From Leuconostoc citreum (GTDB lineage: Bacteria; Bacillota; Bacilli; Lactobacillales; Lactobacillaceae), in assembly GCF_004354555.1 (NCBI RefSeq), contig NZ_PUFH01000004.1, positions 434,001 through 498,000 of the forward strand: 64,000 bases of DNA, in the 5' to 3' direction. Below, piece by piece: positions 19,067 to 28,449 of this stretch. The translations under genes were made by a program, and so were the position numbers. Position 1 is the first letter of the stretch. Every line of letters starts with the position of its first letter. The notes under the pieces are model-generated. The model did not search any database, was not told where the DNA came from, and saw nothing but the letters and a program-made list of their open reading frames with translations.

Positions 19067-20689
19067 ATGACAGCACAACAAATACAAGAAAAAGCCATTG
19101 CAACCGGACAGGTGGCATTAGGCGTGGAATTTGGATCGACAACAATTAAAGCAGTATTGACTACTAACAGCGGATTAACGATTGCTTCAGGCAGTTATGA
19201 TTGGACAAACAATTTTCAAAATGGTCTCTGGACGTATAGCCTGGATGATGTTTGGCTAGGTTTACAGAGTGCCTATCGACAACTGAAAGCACAAGTTGAA
19301 TCAAAATATGGCTTGAAACTTAAAAAAATCAAAACAATGGGTTTTTCAGCTATGATGCACGGCTACTTAGCATTCGATAATCAAGACACACTACTAGTTC
19401 CATTTCGTACATGGCGCAATGCGACAACTGGTCGGGCATCACGCGAATTGACCAAGTTATTTGGCTTTAACGTGCCACAACGATGGAGCATTGCACATTT
19501 GTATCAAGCTATCTTAGATCAGGAGACGCATGTTAAAAATATTAGTTATTTCACAACACTTGCAGGATATGTTCATTGGCAATTAACCGGTGAAAAAGTT
19601 TTAGGTGTTGGCGATGCCTCCGGGATGTTTCCTATCGATGCAGACACTGGTAATTATAATCAAAATATGATTGATCAATTTTCTCATTTGAAAGCGGTCC
19701 AACAATATCAGTGGCAGATACAAGATATATTACCAGAACCGCGACATGCTGGTGATATGGCGGGTCATTTAACAGCAGCTGGTGCTAAAAAGTTAGACCC
19801 AACAGGCGATTTAATGGCAGGTGTCATCGTGGCACCACCAGAAGGCGACGCTGGGACGGGTATGGTAGCGACCAATAGTACGCAAGTACGAACAGGTAAC
19901 ATTTCAGTGGGAACATCTATTTTTTCAATGATTGTTTTAGAAAAAAGTTTAAAGCATGTTTATAGTAATATCGATATCGTCACTACGCCAACTGGCTTAC
20001 CTGTTGCCATGGTTCACGCCAATAATTCTGCCTCTGATTTAAATGCTTGGTCCAAACTGTTTGCGGAATTTGCAGGGATGATTGGTCAGAATTTATCAAA
20101 CGCGGCCCTGTATCAAACCCTGTTCAATGCTGCTTTGAATAATGCTGATGCTGATGCTGGTGGTTTAACTGGTTATGGCTACTATTCCGGTGAAAACATT
20201 ACTGCAGTACCGGAAGGACGACCGCTATTAGTCAGACAACCAGACTCACATTTTACGGTTGGCAATCTTATGCGTTTACATATCTTTAGTGCATTCGGTG
20301 CGATTAAAATTGGCATGCGGATTTTAGCAGATGAAAACGTACTAACCGATAATATTGTGGCTCAAGGCGGTGTGTTTAAAACACCAATTGTGGCTCAAAA
20401 ATTGTTAGCAGCAGCACTCAACACAAACATTACTGTGATGGCCAATGCTGGTGAAGGTGGGCCGTGGGGAATGGCTATTTTGGCACTTTATGCAGCTAAT
20501 AAATTAGACGGTCAGACACTAGATGATTATTTAGCAAAAAACATATTCGCTGAAACTAAAGCACAAACACTCGCGCCAGAACCACGTGATGTTGCAGGAT
20601 TTGAAGAATTTATGACACGTTATATTGATGGCCTACAAATTGAGTTAACCGCCATTAAAGCATTGCCTAGTAATCAAATAAAGGAGTAA
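19067..20689 (+). CDS. araB: L-ribulokinase (FGGY family)
   Basis: 540 residues. It phosphorylates L-ribulose to L-ribulose-5-phosphate with ATP. FGGY features are the N-terminal VEFGSTTIKAVL phosphate loop, MGFSAMMHGY with FRTWRN, GDASGMFP around the catalytic aspartate, VGTSIFSM, and a late ANAGEGGPWG. Xylulokinase belongs to the same family, but the position between the transporter and araD points to AraB. Ribosome site AGGAG, 9-10 bases before ATG. Confidence 0.88.
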   Translation: MTAQQIQEKAIATGQVALGVEFGSTTIKAVLTTNSGLTIASGSYDWTNNFQNGLWTYSLDDVWLGLQSAYRQLKAQVESKYGLKLKKIKTMGFSAMMHGYLAFDNQDTLLVPFRTWRNATTGRASRELTKLFGFNVPQRWSIAHLYQAILDQETHVKNISYFTTLAGYVHWQLTGEKVLGVGDASGMFPIDADTGNYNQNMIDQFSHLKAVQQYQWQIQDILPEPRHAGDMAGHLTAAGAKKLDPTGDLMAGVIVAPPEGDAGTGMVATNSTQVRTGNISVGTSIFSMIVLEKSLKHVYSNIDIVTTPTGLPVAMVHANNSASDLNAWSKLFAEFAGMIGQNLSNAALYQTLFNAALNNADADAGGLTGYGYYSGENITAVPEGRPLLVRQPDSHFTVGNLMRLHIFSAFGAIKIGMRILADENVLTDNIVAQGGVFKTPIVAQKLLAAALNTNITVMANAGEGGPWGMAILALYAANKLDGQTLDDYLAKNIFAETKAQTLAPEPRDVAGFEEFMTRYIDGLQIELTAIKALPSNQIKE

Positions 20690-20693
20690 GCAG

Positions 20694-21416
20694 ATGTTAG
20701 AAGTATTAAAGCAGCAAGTATATGAAGCAAATATGGCATTACCGCAGAATAATTTAGTGACATTAACTTGGGGCAATGTGTCTCAAATTGACAGAGAAAA
20801 AGGGTTGTTTGTCATTAAACCAAGTGGTGTGGATTATGATGCATTACGGCCAGAGGACATGGTCGTTGTTAATTTGGCAGGTGAAGTTGTCGAAGGAGAA
20901 ATGAACCCATCGAGTGATACACCGACGCATGCTTTCCTATATCGGCATTGGCAACAATTAGGTGGCATTGTGCATACGCATTCTAAGTGGGCAGTTGCTT
21001 TTGCACAGGCAGGGATACCCATTCCTGCAGCAGGCACAACCCATGCTGATACTTTTTATGGTGATGTGCCTGTAGCAGATAGATTGACGAAAGAAGAAGT
21101 CGACGGTGATTATGAATTAAATACAGGCTACTCAATTGCGCGTGTTTTTGACCGCGAAAAAATTGATCCAATGGCATTACCAGGTGTTTTGACAAACGAT
21201 CATGGACCCTTTACTTGGGGTGTAGATGCGCAAGATGCTGTTCATAATGCTATCGTACTCGATGTTGTGGCAGAAATGGATTATCACACGATGCAGCTCA
21301 ACCCTTCGCAAGATTTACATGTGCCACAGTATCTTCTCGATCGCCATTATTTTAGGAAGCATGGTAAAGGTGCCTATTACGGCCAAAAGAACAGCAATAA
21401 GGTGTCATCAAAATAA
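20694..21416 (+). CDS. araD: L-ribulose-5-phosphate 4-epimerase
   Basis: 240 residues, class II aldolase fold. Zinc ligands are seen in VHTHSKWA and in NDHGPFTWG; KPSGVDY and SSDTPTH bind phosphate and substrate. It turns L-ribulose-5-phosphate into D-xylulose-5-phosphate, which enters the phosphoketolase pathway. Starts 4 bases after araB, behind AAAGGAG. Last gene of the ara operon; I saw no clear terminator after it. Confidence 0.95.
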   Translation: MLEVLKQQVYEANMALPQNNLVTLTWGNVSQIDREKGLFVIKPSGVDYDALRPEDMVVVNLAGEVVEGEMNPSSDTPTHAFLYRHWQQLGGIVHTHSKWAVAFAQAGIPIPAAGTTHADTFYGDVPVADRLTKEEVDGDYELNTGYSIARVFDREKIDPMALPGVLTNDHGPFTWGVDAQDAVHNAIVLDVVAEMDYHTMQLNPSQDLHVPQYLLDRHYFRKHGKGAYYGQKNSNKVSSK

Positions 21417-21570
21417 GCAATTTAGGATACGAGGTGTTAGGAGCGACCATAGTTACACATTACGGTGACGCATGACGACTATCTCTTCTGATTTACAGTA
21501 TGGTAAAATCAAGGTAAAGCATTTTATACAATTGATACTTATAGTAAACGGAGGCACACAAGGTAGTCGT

Positions 21571-22536
21571 GTGAATAATAATATGAAAATAGCTATTGCA
21601 GGATTTGGTGCACTTGGGGCACGATTAGGTGTCATGCTCCAGGCTGGTGGCCATGAGGTTACTGGGATTGATGGTTGGCCGGCACATATTGCTGCTATTA
21701 ATACAAAAGGTTTAACAGTCGTTAAAGATAATGATGCACCACAAAAGTATTTTGTACCAGTTATGCCGGCAAGTGAAGTGACGGGCACATTTGATTTAAT
21801 TATTTTACTCACTAAAACACCACAACTAGACCGCATGTTAACAGATATTCAGCCTATTATAACGGATACTACAAAATTATTGGTATTATCAAACGGTTTG
21901 GGTAATATTGAAGTGATGGCAAAGCACGTGTCGCGCCATCAAATTTTGGCTGGCGTCACATTATGGACATCGTCACTAATAAAGCCAGGTGAAATACATG
22001 TTACTGGTAGTGGCTCTATTAAATTACAAGCAATTGGCGATGCTGATGTCCAAAGTATAGCGGATGCTTTGAATCAGGCTGGCTTAAACGCCGAAATTAC
22101 CCCAGATGTGATGACAGCAATTTGGCATAAGGCAGGTATCAACGCGGTACTCAATCCTTTATCCGTGTTGTTAAATGCAAATATTGCTGAATTTGGCACA
22201 GCTGGCAATGCCATGGATCTAGCGTTGAATATTCTAGATGAGATGAAGCAAGTTGGTGCGTCACAAGGCATTAAAGTTGACGTTAGTGGTATTATGACGG
22301 ACTTGAGTCAGTTACTTAAACCAGAAAATGCAGGTAATCATTTTCCGTCAATGTACCAAGATATTCAAAATGGTAAACATACTGAAATTGATTTCTTGAA
22401 TGGTTACTTTGCCAAGATAGGACACGAATCTGGCATTCCGACCCCTTTCAATGCCTTAGTGACACGGTTAATTCATGCTAAGGAAGACATTGAACGTGTT
22501 AAATTAGCAAAACAGCAAGAAAACTTTGAAATTTGA
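21571..22536 (+). CDS. panE: 2-dehydropantoate 2-reductase (ketopantoate reductase family)
   Basis: About 321 residues. The NADPH site AGFGALGARLG is near the N-terminus; the catalytic lysine is in IWHKAGINAVLNPL and the late glutamate in GKHTEIDFLNGY. It reduces ketopantoate to pantoate for coenzyme A, though relatives reduce other 2-keto acids. GTG 21571 has AAGG 7 bases upstream; ATG 21583 is the alternative. Not obviously part of the ara operon (154-base gap). Confidence 0.85.
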   Translation: MNNNMKIAIAGFGALGARLGVMLQAGGHEVTGIDGWPAHIAAINTKGLTVVKDNDAPQKYFVPVMPASEVTGTFDLIILLTKTPQLDRMLTDIQPIITDTTKLLVLSNGLGNIEVMAKHVSRHQILAGVTLWTSSLIKPGEIHVTGSGSIKLQAIGDADVQSIADALNQAGLNAEITPDVMTAIWHKAGINAVLNPLSVLLNANIAEFGTAGNAMDLALNILDEMKQVGASQGIKVDVSGIMTDLSQLLKPENAGNHFPSMYQDIQNGKHTEIDFLNGYFAKIGHESGIPTPFNALVTRLIHAKEDIERVKLAKQQENFEI

Positions 22537-22555
22537 TTTCGATTATAGTATCATG

Positions 22556-22582
22556 AAGAGAAAATAATTTTTCTCTTTTTTA
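22556..22582 (+). terminator. AT-rich terminator after panE
   Basis: AAGAGAAAA pairs with TTTTTCTCTT across a 3-base loop, followed by TTTT. The stem is weak in G/C. Confidence 0.5.
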
Positions 22583-22599
22583 TCATCTACAAGGAAGTA

Positions 22600-23130
22600 A
22601 TGAATATGACAGATAATATTGAAACAGCAATTTTTGCGGGCGGATGTTTCTGGTGCATGGTCCAGCCATTTGATTCATTACCAGGCATTGAAAAAGTGCG
22701 CTCTGGATATACCGGTGGTCATACTGAAAATCCAACATATGAAGATGTTTTGTCGCATACCACTGGTCATACTGAGGCCGTAAAAATTTGGTTTGATCCA
22801 GCAATCATGAGTTATGAAGAACTGGTCTCGATTTATTGGGAACAAACAGATCCAACCGATGCCATGGGACAATTTCAAGACCGTGGTGATAATTATCGAC
22901 CAGTGATTTATGTTGCTGACGAACAACAACGTCAGATCGCTGAAAAGTCCAAGGCAGCTTTGGCAGCCTCAGGTCGTTTTGATGAGCCGATTGTGACAAC
23001 AATTGAATCAGCAAAGCCTTTTTATGAGGCGGAAGAATACCACCAAGATTTCTATAAAAAAGATCCGAACCGAGAGGCGCTAGCGATGAGACAACGCGCT
23101 GCATTTCAAGCGGATAAATGGGGCAAGTAA
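22600..23130 (+). CDS. msrA: Peptide methionine sulfoxide reductase A
   Basis: 176 residues. GGCFWC (14-19) holds the catalytic cysteine; [16 protein letters not shown] and [12 protein letters not shown] are typical. It reduces the S form of methionine sulfoxide in proteins. No second resolving cysteine is visible near the C-terminus, so this is the shorter MsrA type. Ribosome site AAGGAAG. Stands alone between two terminators. Confidence 0.95.
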   Translation: MNMTDNIETAIFAGGCFWCMVQPFDSLPGIEKVRSGYTGGHTENPTYEDVLSHTTGHTEAVKIWFDPAIMSYEELVSIYWEQTDPTDAMGQFQDRGDNYRPVIYVADEQQRQIAEKSKAALAASGRFDEPIVTTIESAKPFYEAEEYHQDFYKKDPNREALAMRQRAAFQADKWGK

Positions 23131-23133
23131 TCG

Positions 23134-23154
23134 ACAGCCAAAGGCTGTTTTTTA
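23134..23154 (+). terminator. Terminator after msrA
   Basis: ACAGCC (23134-23139), loop AAA, GGCTGT, then a T run. Confidence 0.9.
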
Positions 23155-23252
23155 TTTTGTATTCTGATTGTGACGTTAAAAATTGGCGAGATATGGTAAA
23201 ATGGATAAGTTATGGATGGTCTGTGATCGTCTAATTGATTAGGAGAATAAGT

Positions 23253-23306
23253 TTGATTATCCGGTCATTTACCGGGTCAAGCTGTCACAATAAAAATGCA
23301 ACTTGA
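23253..23306 (+). CDS. Possible 17-residue leader peptide overlapping the start of rnz
   Basis: TTG 23253 lies 7 bases after AGGAG (23241-23245), the only good ribosome site before rnz. The ORF ends at TGA 23304-23306, 8-11 bases inside rnz and out of frame with it. It contains a hairpin, CCGGT ... ACCGG (23261-23275). Coupled re-initiation at rnz is an inference. Confidence 0.4.
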
Positions 23307-24264
23307 ATTTTTAGGTACAGGTTCTGGGCAACCATCAAAATTTAGAAATGTTACCAGTATTGCTTTGCGTTTATTAGATGAGCGTAACGCAGTCTGGTTA
23401 TTTGATGTTGGTGAAGCCACGCAACATCAAATTTTAAAAACCACCTTGCGTCCGCGCAAAGTTGAAAAAATCTTTATTTCTCATTTGCACGGAGACCATA
23501 TTTTTGGGTTGCCGGGGTTCTTGAGTTCGCGTTCATTTCAGGGTGCAGATAAAAATGAACCATTAACCATCTACGGTCCAAAAGGTGTGAAAGAGTTTGT
23601 GCAAACAGCCCTCCGTGTCTCTGAAACACGTCTATCTTATCCGTTGGTTTTTGTCGAATTAACGGCAGGTGTTGTTTTTGATGATAAAACATTTCGTGTC
23701 ATTGCGGCTAAAATGAAACATCGCATTGAAAGCTGGGGGTTTAGAGTTGAAGAAAAAGATCATCCTGGTGAACTTTTGGTCAATAAATTACGTGCAGAAA
23801 ACATACCATCTGGTCCGATATTTGGACAACTTAAGGCAGGAAAACGTGTTAGTTTACCTGATGGTCGTATTTTAGATGGTCATGATTATGTTGGTCCAGC
23901 ACAAAGGGGACGTGTTGTCACATTTATATTAGACACCCGCCCAAATGATAATATCGAGCTTCTAGCGCGACACGCAGATGTCTTAGTTCATGAAAGTACA
24001 TATGGTGCCGGTGAAGATGAAGCAAAAATGGCTCGGGCACATGCCCATTCGACGAGTATTAACGCAGCTAATAATGCACGTCGAGCACAGGCCAATCAGT
24101 TGATATTAACACATCTATCAGCTCGATATATTGGTCCATTGCTTAAAAATTTGGTTTCAGATGTGCGCCATGTTTTCCCAAACACGATTGTTGCAAGAGA
24201 CCTAGATGTGATAGATGTGCCACTCAAAAAAGAGGTGTCGGTTTCAGACCCACACAAAGTATAA
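23296..24264 (+). CDS. rnz: Ribonuclease Z (tRNA 3' endonuclease)
   Basis: 322 residues, metallo-beta-lactamase fold. Metal motif HLHGDH lies at 63-68, followed by [21 protein letters not shown] and THLSARY. It trims the 3' end of tRNA precursors that lack an encoded CCA. ATG 23296 has no ribosome site immediately upstream (only AATAAAA); the nearest is 50 bases up in front of a short leader ORF. recJ follows after 11 bases, so the two are co-transcribed. Confidence 0.95.
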
Positions 24265-24275
24265 AGAAGGTTACA

Positions 24276-26240
24276 ATGAGTCAGAGTAATTGGCGCTTGA
24301 TGCCACAACCACCAGAAAAGGCGGTTAGACAACTTACGTCACAATTAAATATTAATCAATTAACGGCTACGATTGTTGCGCAAAAAGGCTATACGACGCC
24401 AGAGGCTGCCTTTGGTTATCTGCAGCCGACCATTACGCAGTTACATGATCCCATGTTGCTACATGACATGGATAAAGCATTTGAACGCTTAACGGAAGCA
24501 GCTTTTGGTGGCGAAAAGATTGTTGTTTATGGTGATTATGACTTAGATGGTGTTACGAGCACGGCTGTCATGGTTGAAGCTTTAGAAGTATTAGGTGCTG
24601 ATGTAACGGCTTACATTCCAAATCGTTTTACTGATGGTTACGGACCTAATGTTGCAGCATATCAACGTTTAATTGCAGAGGGTGCTCAGGTAATTGTGAC
24701 AGTTGATAACGGTGTAAGTGGTCATGAGGCTGTTGCTGTGGCAATGCGTGCCGGTGTCGATGTTATCATAACAGATCATCATGAATTAGCCCCAACATTG
24801 CCGGAAGCTTACGCAATTGTGCATCCAAGACATCCTGACGGACATTATCCATTTGCTGACTTATCTGGCGTTGGTGTTGCTTTCAAGCTGGCGCAAGCGT
24901 TGTTGACTGATGCGCAGCCAGTGACAGAAAAGAGTGAGTTACCAACAGAGTTATTAGACTTAGTGGCATTGGGTGAAATTGCCGATATGGTATCGCTAAC
25001 CGATGAAAATCGTACACTTGTTTCCTGGGGGTTAAAACAAATCAGTGATAGCCCACGTCCAGGCATTGCTGCTTTGTTAAAAAATGCTGGCCAGGTAGCG
25101 AATCAGCCAATTAATTCGGAAACAGTATCTTTTAAAATTGCACCACGCTTGAATGCGGTCGGTCGGTTAGGCGACGCAAAACTTGCCTTAGATTTATTAG
25201 TATCACAAGATGACGACACAGCTGTTAATTTGGCCACCCAAGTCGAAGCCATTAACGCACAACGACAAGAAATTGTTGAAGAAGTGTTTGGCGCCGCTAA
25301 GCAAATTGCATTATCAGATAAGTACCACGACGATCAAGTTTTGGTTATTGCTGGTGAAAATTGGCATCAAGGTATCTTGGGTATCGTTGCTAGTCGGTTG
25401 GTTGAGTTAATGCACAAGCCAGTCATTGTTCTAAGCCAAGTTGATGGTGTTTATAAAGGTTCTGGTCGCTCGTATGGCAATTTTGATTTGTACACTTTAA
25501 TGGGACAATATCGCGATCTCTATGACACATTTGGTGGTCATGCTAGTGCACTTGGATTAGCAATTACACCAGCTCATTTGACATCATTACAAAATCAAAT
25601 CAAACAGCTTCAGCCACTTAACATTGCTGAAAAAGAAGTAAATGTTAATATGATGTTAAGTGCTGAAACAATGACCACAGCGTCTTATGATGCATTGACA
25701 CTTTTAGAACCCTTTGGAACCGATAACCCGCAACCGGTCTTTGGTGTGCAAGAACCAAAGATTACCAAAGCAGCAACTATGGGCACAACAAACCAGCATA
25801 TTAAATTAACACTGGCTAATCATGTTGAAGCTGTTGGCTTTAATCATCCTGAATGGGCAAGTGTTGTTGCCCATCCGCAAAATATTTCGTTTGCGGCGAC
25901 GTTAGGCATGAATTATTTTCGCGGTCAAAAAAAATTGCAATTATTGTTAGCTGATATGACTATGCCACAAGTCACGGATAACAATACTCACAAAAAATTC
26001 TTTGCCGATGTTTACAAGTTCATCTATGCTAATCAAGACTTGAATTTTGCACAAAACTTGGATAAAATAGCAAAGCAGCTACAAATTACTAAAACTGACC
26101 TGAATATCATGGTGCAAGTATTTATCGAACTTGGATTTGTTCATGTTGTGGACGGTGGTTTTGTAAAAGTAGTCCCAAATGCGCCGCAAAAGGCATTAAC
26201 GATGTCAACCACTTATCTTAAATTTTTGGCTAACCGTTAA
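24276..26240 (+). CDS. recJ: Single-stranded-DNA-specific exonuclease RecJ
   Basis: 654 residues. DHH phosphoesterase motifs are GDYDLDGVTST (86-96), VDNGVSG and ITDHHE, followed by a DHHA1-type domain with SGRSYGNFDLY and GGHASALG. It degrades single-stranded DNA 5' to 3' in recombination and mismatch repair. It is shorter than many Firmicutes RecJ proteins (near 780 residues), apparently with a reduced C-terminal region. Starts behind AGAAGG, 11 bases after rnz. Confidence 0.93.
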   Translation: MSQSNWRLMPQPPEKAVRQLTSQLNINQLTATIVAQKGYTTPEAAFGYLQPTITQLHDPMLLHDMDKAFERLTEAAFGGEKIVVYGDYDLDGVTSTAVMVEALEVLGADVTAYIPNRFTDGYGPNVAAYQRLIAEGAQVIVTVDNGVSGHEAVAVAMRAGVDVIITDHHELAPTLPEAYAIVHPRHPDGHYPFADLSGVGVAFKLAQALLTDAQPVTEKSELPTELLDLVALGEIADMVSLTDENRTLVSWGLKQISDSPRPGIAALLKNAGQVANQPINSETVSFKIAPRLNAVGRLGDAKLALDLLVSQDDDTAVNLATQVEAINAQRQEIVEEVFGAAKQIALSDKYHDDQVLVIAGENWHQGILGIVASRLVELMHKPVIVLSQVDGVYKGSGRSYGNFDLYTLMGQYRDLYDTFGGHASALGLAITPAHLTSLQNQIKQLQPLNIAEKEVNVNMMLSAETMTTASYDALTLLEPFGTDNPQPVFGVQEPKITKAATMGTTNQHIKLTLANHVEAVGFNHPEWASVVAHPQNISFAATLGMNYFRGQKKLQLLLADMTMPQVTDNNTHKKFFADVYKFIYANQDLNFAQNLDKIAKQLQITKTDLNIMVQVFIELGFVHVVDGGFVKVVPNAPQKALTMSTTYLKFLANR

Positions 26241-26325
26241 TGATAAAATAGAAAGTATGAGTATGGCCTAAAGAGGTATCGTACGAGTGTTTAACAGTTC
26301 ATTAACACATACTCAGAGAGAAAAA

Positions 26326-26859
26326 ATGACAGTAGATTTGTATAATTATGTAGCAACCGTTGAAAATTTTCCAGAACCAGGTGTTAATTTTCGCGATATT
26401 TCACCGTTGATGGGGGATGGCGTTGCCTATAAGCAAGCAGTAGATGCCATTGCTGATTTTGCAAAAGATTTAAACGTCGACTTAATTGCTGGGCCTGAAT
26501 CGCGTGGCTTCATTGTTGGTTCACCATTAGCTTATGCTTTAAATATCGGCTTTGTGCCAGCGCGTAAAGGTGGTAAATTACCACGAGCAGCCGTGAGTGC
26601 AGCGTATTCTTTAGAATATGGTGGTGAAAATGTTTTGGAAATTCATCAAGATGCGATTAAACCAGGACAACGTGTCCTAATCGTTGATGATTTGCTAGCA
26701 ACGGGTGGCACAATTAACGCTACTCGCGAAATTATTGAAAAATTAGGTGGCATTGTTGCAGGGGTTGCCTTTATTATTGAGCTAACAGATTTGCATGGTC
26801 GTGAAAAAATTATGCAAAATGGGCGTGAAGTACCATTTCTAACACTCATGACATATTAA
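26326..26859 (+). CDS. apt: Adenine phosphoribosyltransferase
   Basis: 177 residues from ATG 26326, close to the usual 170-173. The PRPP loop [10 protein letters not shown] lies at about 120-129, with AGPESRGF earlier. It salvages adenine to AMP. An in-frame GTG at 26287 would add 13 residues and has AAAGAGG 10 bases upstream, whereas ATG 26326 has only GAGAGA, so the start is uncertain. Follows recJ; a perfect palindrome ends the gene. Confidence 0.93.
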   Translation: MTVDLYNYVATVENFPEPGVNFRDISPLMGDGVAYKQAVDAIADFAKDLNVDLIAGPESRGFIVGSPLAYALNIGFVPARKGGKLPRAAVSAAYSLEYGGENVLEIHQDAIKPGQRVLIVDDLLATGGTINATREIIEKLGGIVAGVAFIIELTDLHGREKIMQNGREVPFLTLMTY

Positions 26860-26860
26860 A

Positions 26861-26898
26861 AAATAGGGTAAGAACACTTAAGTGTTCTTACCCTATTT
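26861..26898. terminator. Perfect 38-base palindrome serving two convergent genes
   Basis: AAATAGGGTAAGAACACTT (26861-26879) is followed directly by its exact reverse complement (26880-26898). It lies a few bases after the apt stop and covers the stop codon of the minus-strand gene. T-rich arms on both strands fit a bidirectional terminator. Confidence 0.85.
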
Positions 26899-27609
26899 AA
26901 CTAGGAAAATACGGTCATCAATAGTATCAAAAGAGTGATGGTTTGCATTGAGTTCGGGTACTTTTGTTAACTGAGCTGTTTGCCAAAATGCCATAGAATT
27001 GGTATGTTTAAATGGTTCACCAATGAGAATGAAGTCACCAGTAAAATGAGTTGCTCGAAGATAATTTAAGATTTTTACATCTGTTTGTGCTGTGTCGGGC
27101 GCCCAGCTCATAATAACGACATCGTATGATATGTTCTGTAAGGCTATTTCAGCATCTAGTGGTATAATTTGAGTCCAAGGATCGGCTATTTCGATATCTT
27201 GTTCTTGCCATTGAAAGGTGTCTGTGGCTGTAACCAGCTCATTGCCCAGTGCCCGTAGGCCATAGGTAATGAGACCGTTGCCTGCCATGATTTCCAGTAC
27301 GCGGCGGCCAGCAATAAAATGATTGAGGTCAGCCAACCACTTCAGATTAGGCAAATACCATACGCCAAACTGCGTAATCAACCATTGCCTAAAATTAGAT
27401 AATAAATCATCTAATGGCATTAAGCTAGGATTTTTCAATATTTGTTTTTCTGTAAAACTGAGATTTGGTAGTTGCTTTTGCGGTAGTTTGTGAACTGCCA
27501 AACGCTGTAATACGTCTTTGGCAGCTTGAATTTTGAATTGTGCTAATCGGTCATCGGAGAGGCTTTTTTCGTAATCACTTAATGCCTCGAAAAAGGTTGT
27601 GTCCATCAT
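26893..27609 (-). CDS. SAM-dependent methyltransferase-like protein of unknown target
   Basis: 238 residues. A motif I-like nucleotide fold, VLEIMAGNGLITYGL (104-118), and a later YDVVIMSWAPDTAQ suggest a class I methyltransferase. The first 100 residues are helical and unrecognised. It begins 8 bases downstream of the spxH-like gene on the same strand, so they form an operon. The target could be RNA, protein or a small molecule; nothing in the sequence decides this. Confidence 0.6.
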   Translation of the reverse strand: MMDTTFFEALSDYEKSLSDDRLAQFKIQAAKDVLQRLAVHKLPQKQLPNLSFTEKQILKNPSLMPLDDLLSNFRQWLITQFGVWYLPNLKWLADLNHFIAGRRVLEIMAGNGLITYGLRALGNELVTATDTFQWQEQDIEIADPWTQIIPLDAEIALQNISYDVVIMSWAPDTAQTDVKILNYLRATHFTGDFILIGEPFKHTNSMAFWQTAQLTKVPELNANHHSFDTIDDRIFLVK

Positions 27610-27617
27610 CGTTTAAT

Positions 27618-28202
27618 TTAAATTGATAAGTGTTGACGTAAAATGTCTGGTGCTAATGACTTGGCACAATGTGGCGCGAAAGTCGCAATTAGGTTGTCAA
27701 TTGATAAGTTAGTTAATAGTTGTGTATCGATTGCTGTCGGGTCATCGATGGCAATACAAGGATCAGCTTTGGATAGCATTTGTTTTGCCAAAGCCTGATC
27801 TTCTAATACGGCCTGAAATGTTTCTGTGGCCTCGCGGTTAACCAAAAAATCATCAACATTTAGACGTGCTGTTTCCGCTATATCAGTGACTAATGCCAGT
27901 GAATAAGCTTGACTTGTTAGGGCATGCTGTAAATTAATTAAAAAACGGCGCGCTTTTTTGTTGCCTTCAACTTGAGCTGCCTTATAGTCCATAGCAATAT
28001 GACAACTTTTTTGATCGTTATTGTCCGTAGTGATGTCGCGCAAGTAACTTGGCGTTAGCTTTGCCACAAGGTGATGATCTAAGAGTGGAATAAAGCGCAG
28101 ATGAACACGCTCAGATAAGTCGTAGCTGAGTTGTAATAGCCGTTCCTCAGTTTTTAAACAATCCGTGGAAAGCGGATTAGAAAAATGATAAATGTCAAGC
28201 AT
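27618..28202 (-). CDS. spxH: SpxH/YjbH-like adaptor (DsbA-type thioredoxin fold)
   Basis: 194 residues from ATG 28202, behind CGGAGGTC; a longer frame from 28256 has no ribosome site. The start LDIYHFSNPLSTDCLKTEE aligns with the B. subtilis SpxH region carrying a CPEC motif, and AMDYKAAQVEGNKKARRFL aligns with its later helix. In B. subtilis SpxH delivers Spx to ClpXP. Here only the second cysteine of CxxC remains and the protein is about 100 residues shorter. The divergent relQ-nadK-rluD set matches the yjbH-yjbM-yjbN-yjbO neighbourhood. Confidence 0.7.
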   Translation of the reverse strand: MLDIYHFSNPLSTDCLKTEERLLQLSYDLSERVHLRFIPLLDHHLVAKLTPSYLRDITTDNNDQKSCHIAMDYKAAQVEGNKKARRFLINLQHALTSQAYSLALVTDIAETARLNVDDFLVNREATETFQAVLEDQALAKQMLSKADPCIAIDDPTAIDTQLLTNLSIDNLIATFAPHCAKSLAPDILRQHLSI

Positions 28203-28349
28203 GATAGACCTCCGAGATAGCCGATTATAAATATAGGGTTCCTTATCCAAAACCATATTTTACCTGTAAATGATTGTCTTGTCGACTGATAAGCTCAAAA
28301 CCAAACAAGATGTGTGTTAAAATGGAGTTTGTAAACTAAACGAACAATC

Positions 28350-28386
28350 ATGCTGCGCTATATTGCATACAGATATAGTGCAGCAT
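28350..28386 (+). other. 14-bp hairpin in the relQ leader
   Basis: Bases 28350-28363 pair with 28373-28386 over 14 positions, with one G-T pair and a 9-base loop. No T run follows, so it is not an ordinary terminator. It lies about 65 bases before the relQ ATG, in the divergent gap with spxH. A -10-like TTAAAAT (about 28318-28324) lies just upstream, so the hairpin would be in the 5' UTR. Confidence 0.6.
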
Positions 28387-28449
28387 AACTATGTGAATAA
28401 AGATGGGGCGGATGAGCAAGTAAGCATCCGTTTAGAAAGAGGTGTCGTC

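Noticed and set aside
28363-28449. N-terminal extension of relQ
   Set aside because: It lies in the hairpin leader; known RelQ proteins begin at the MEWERFF-like position, which has its own AAAGAGG.
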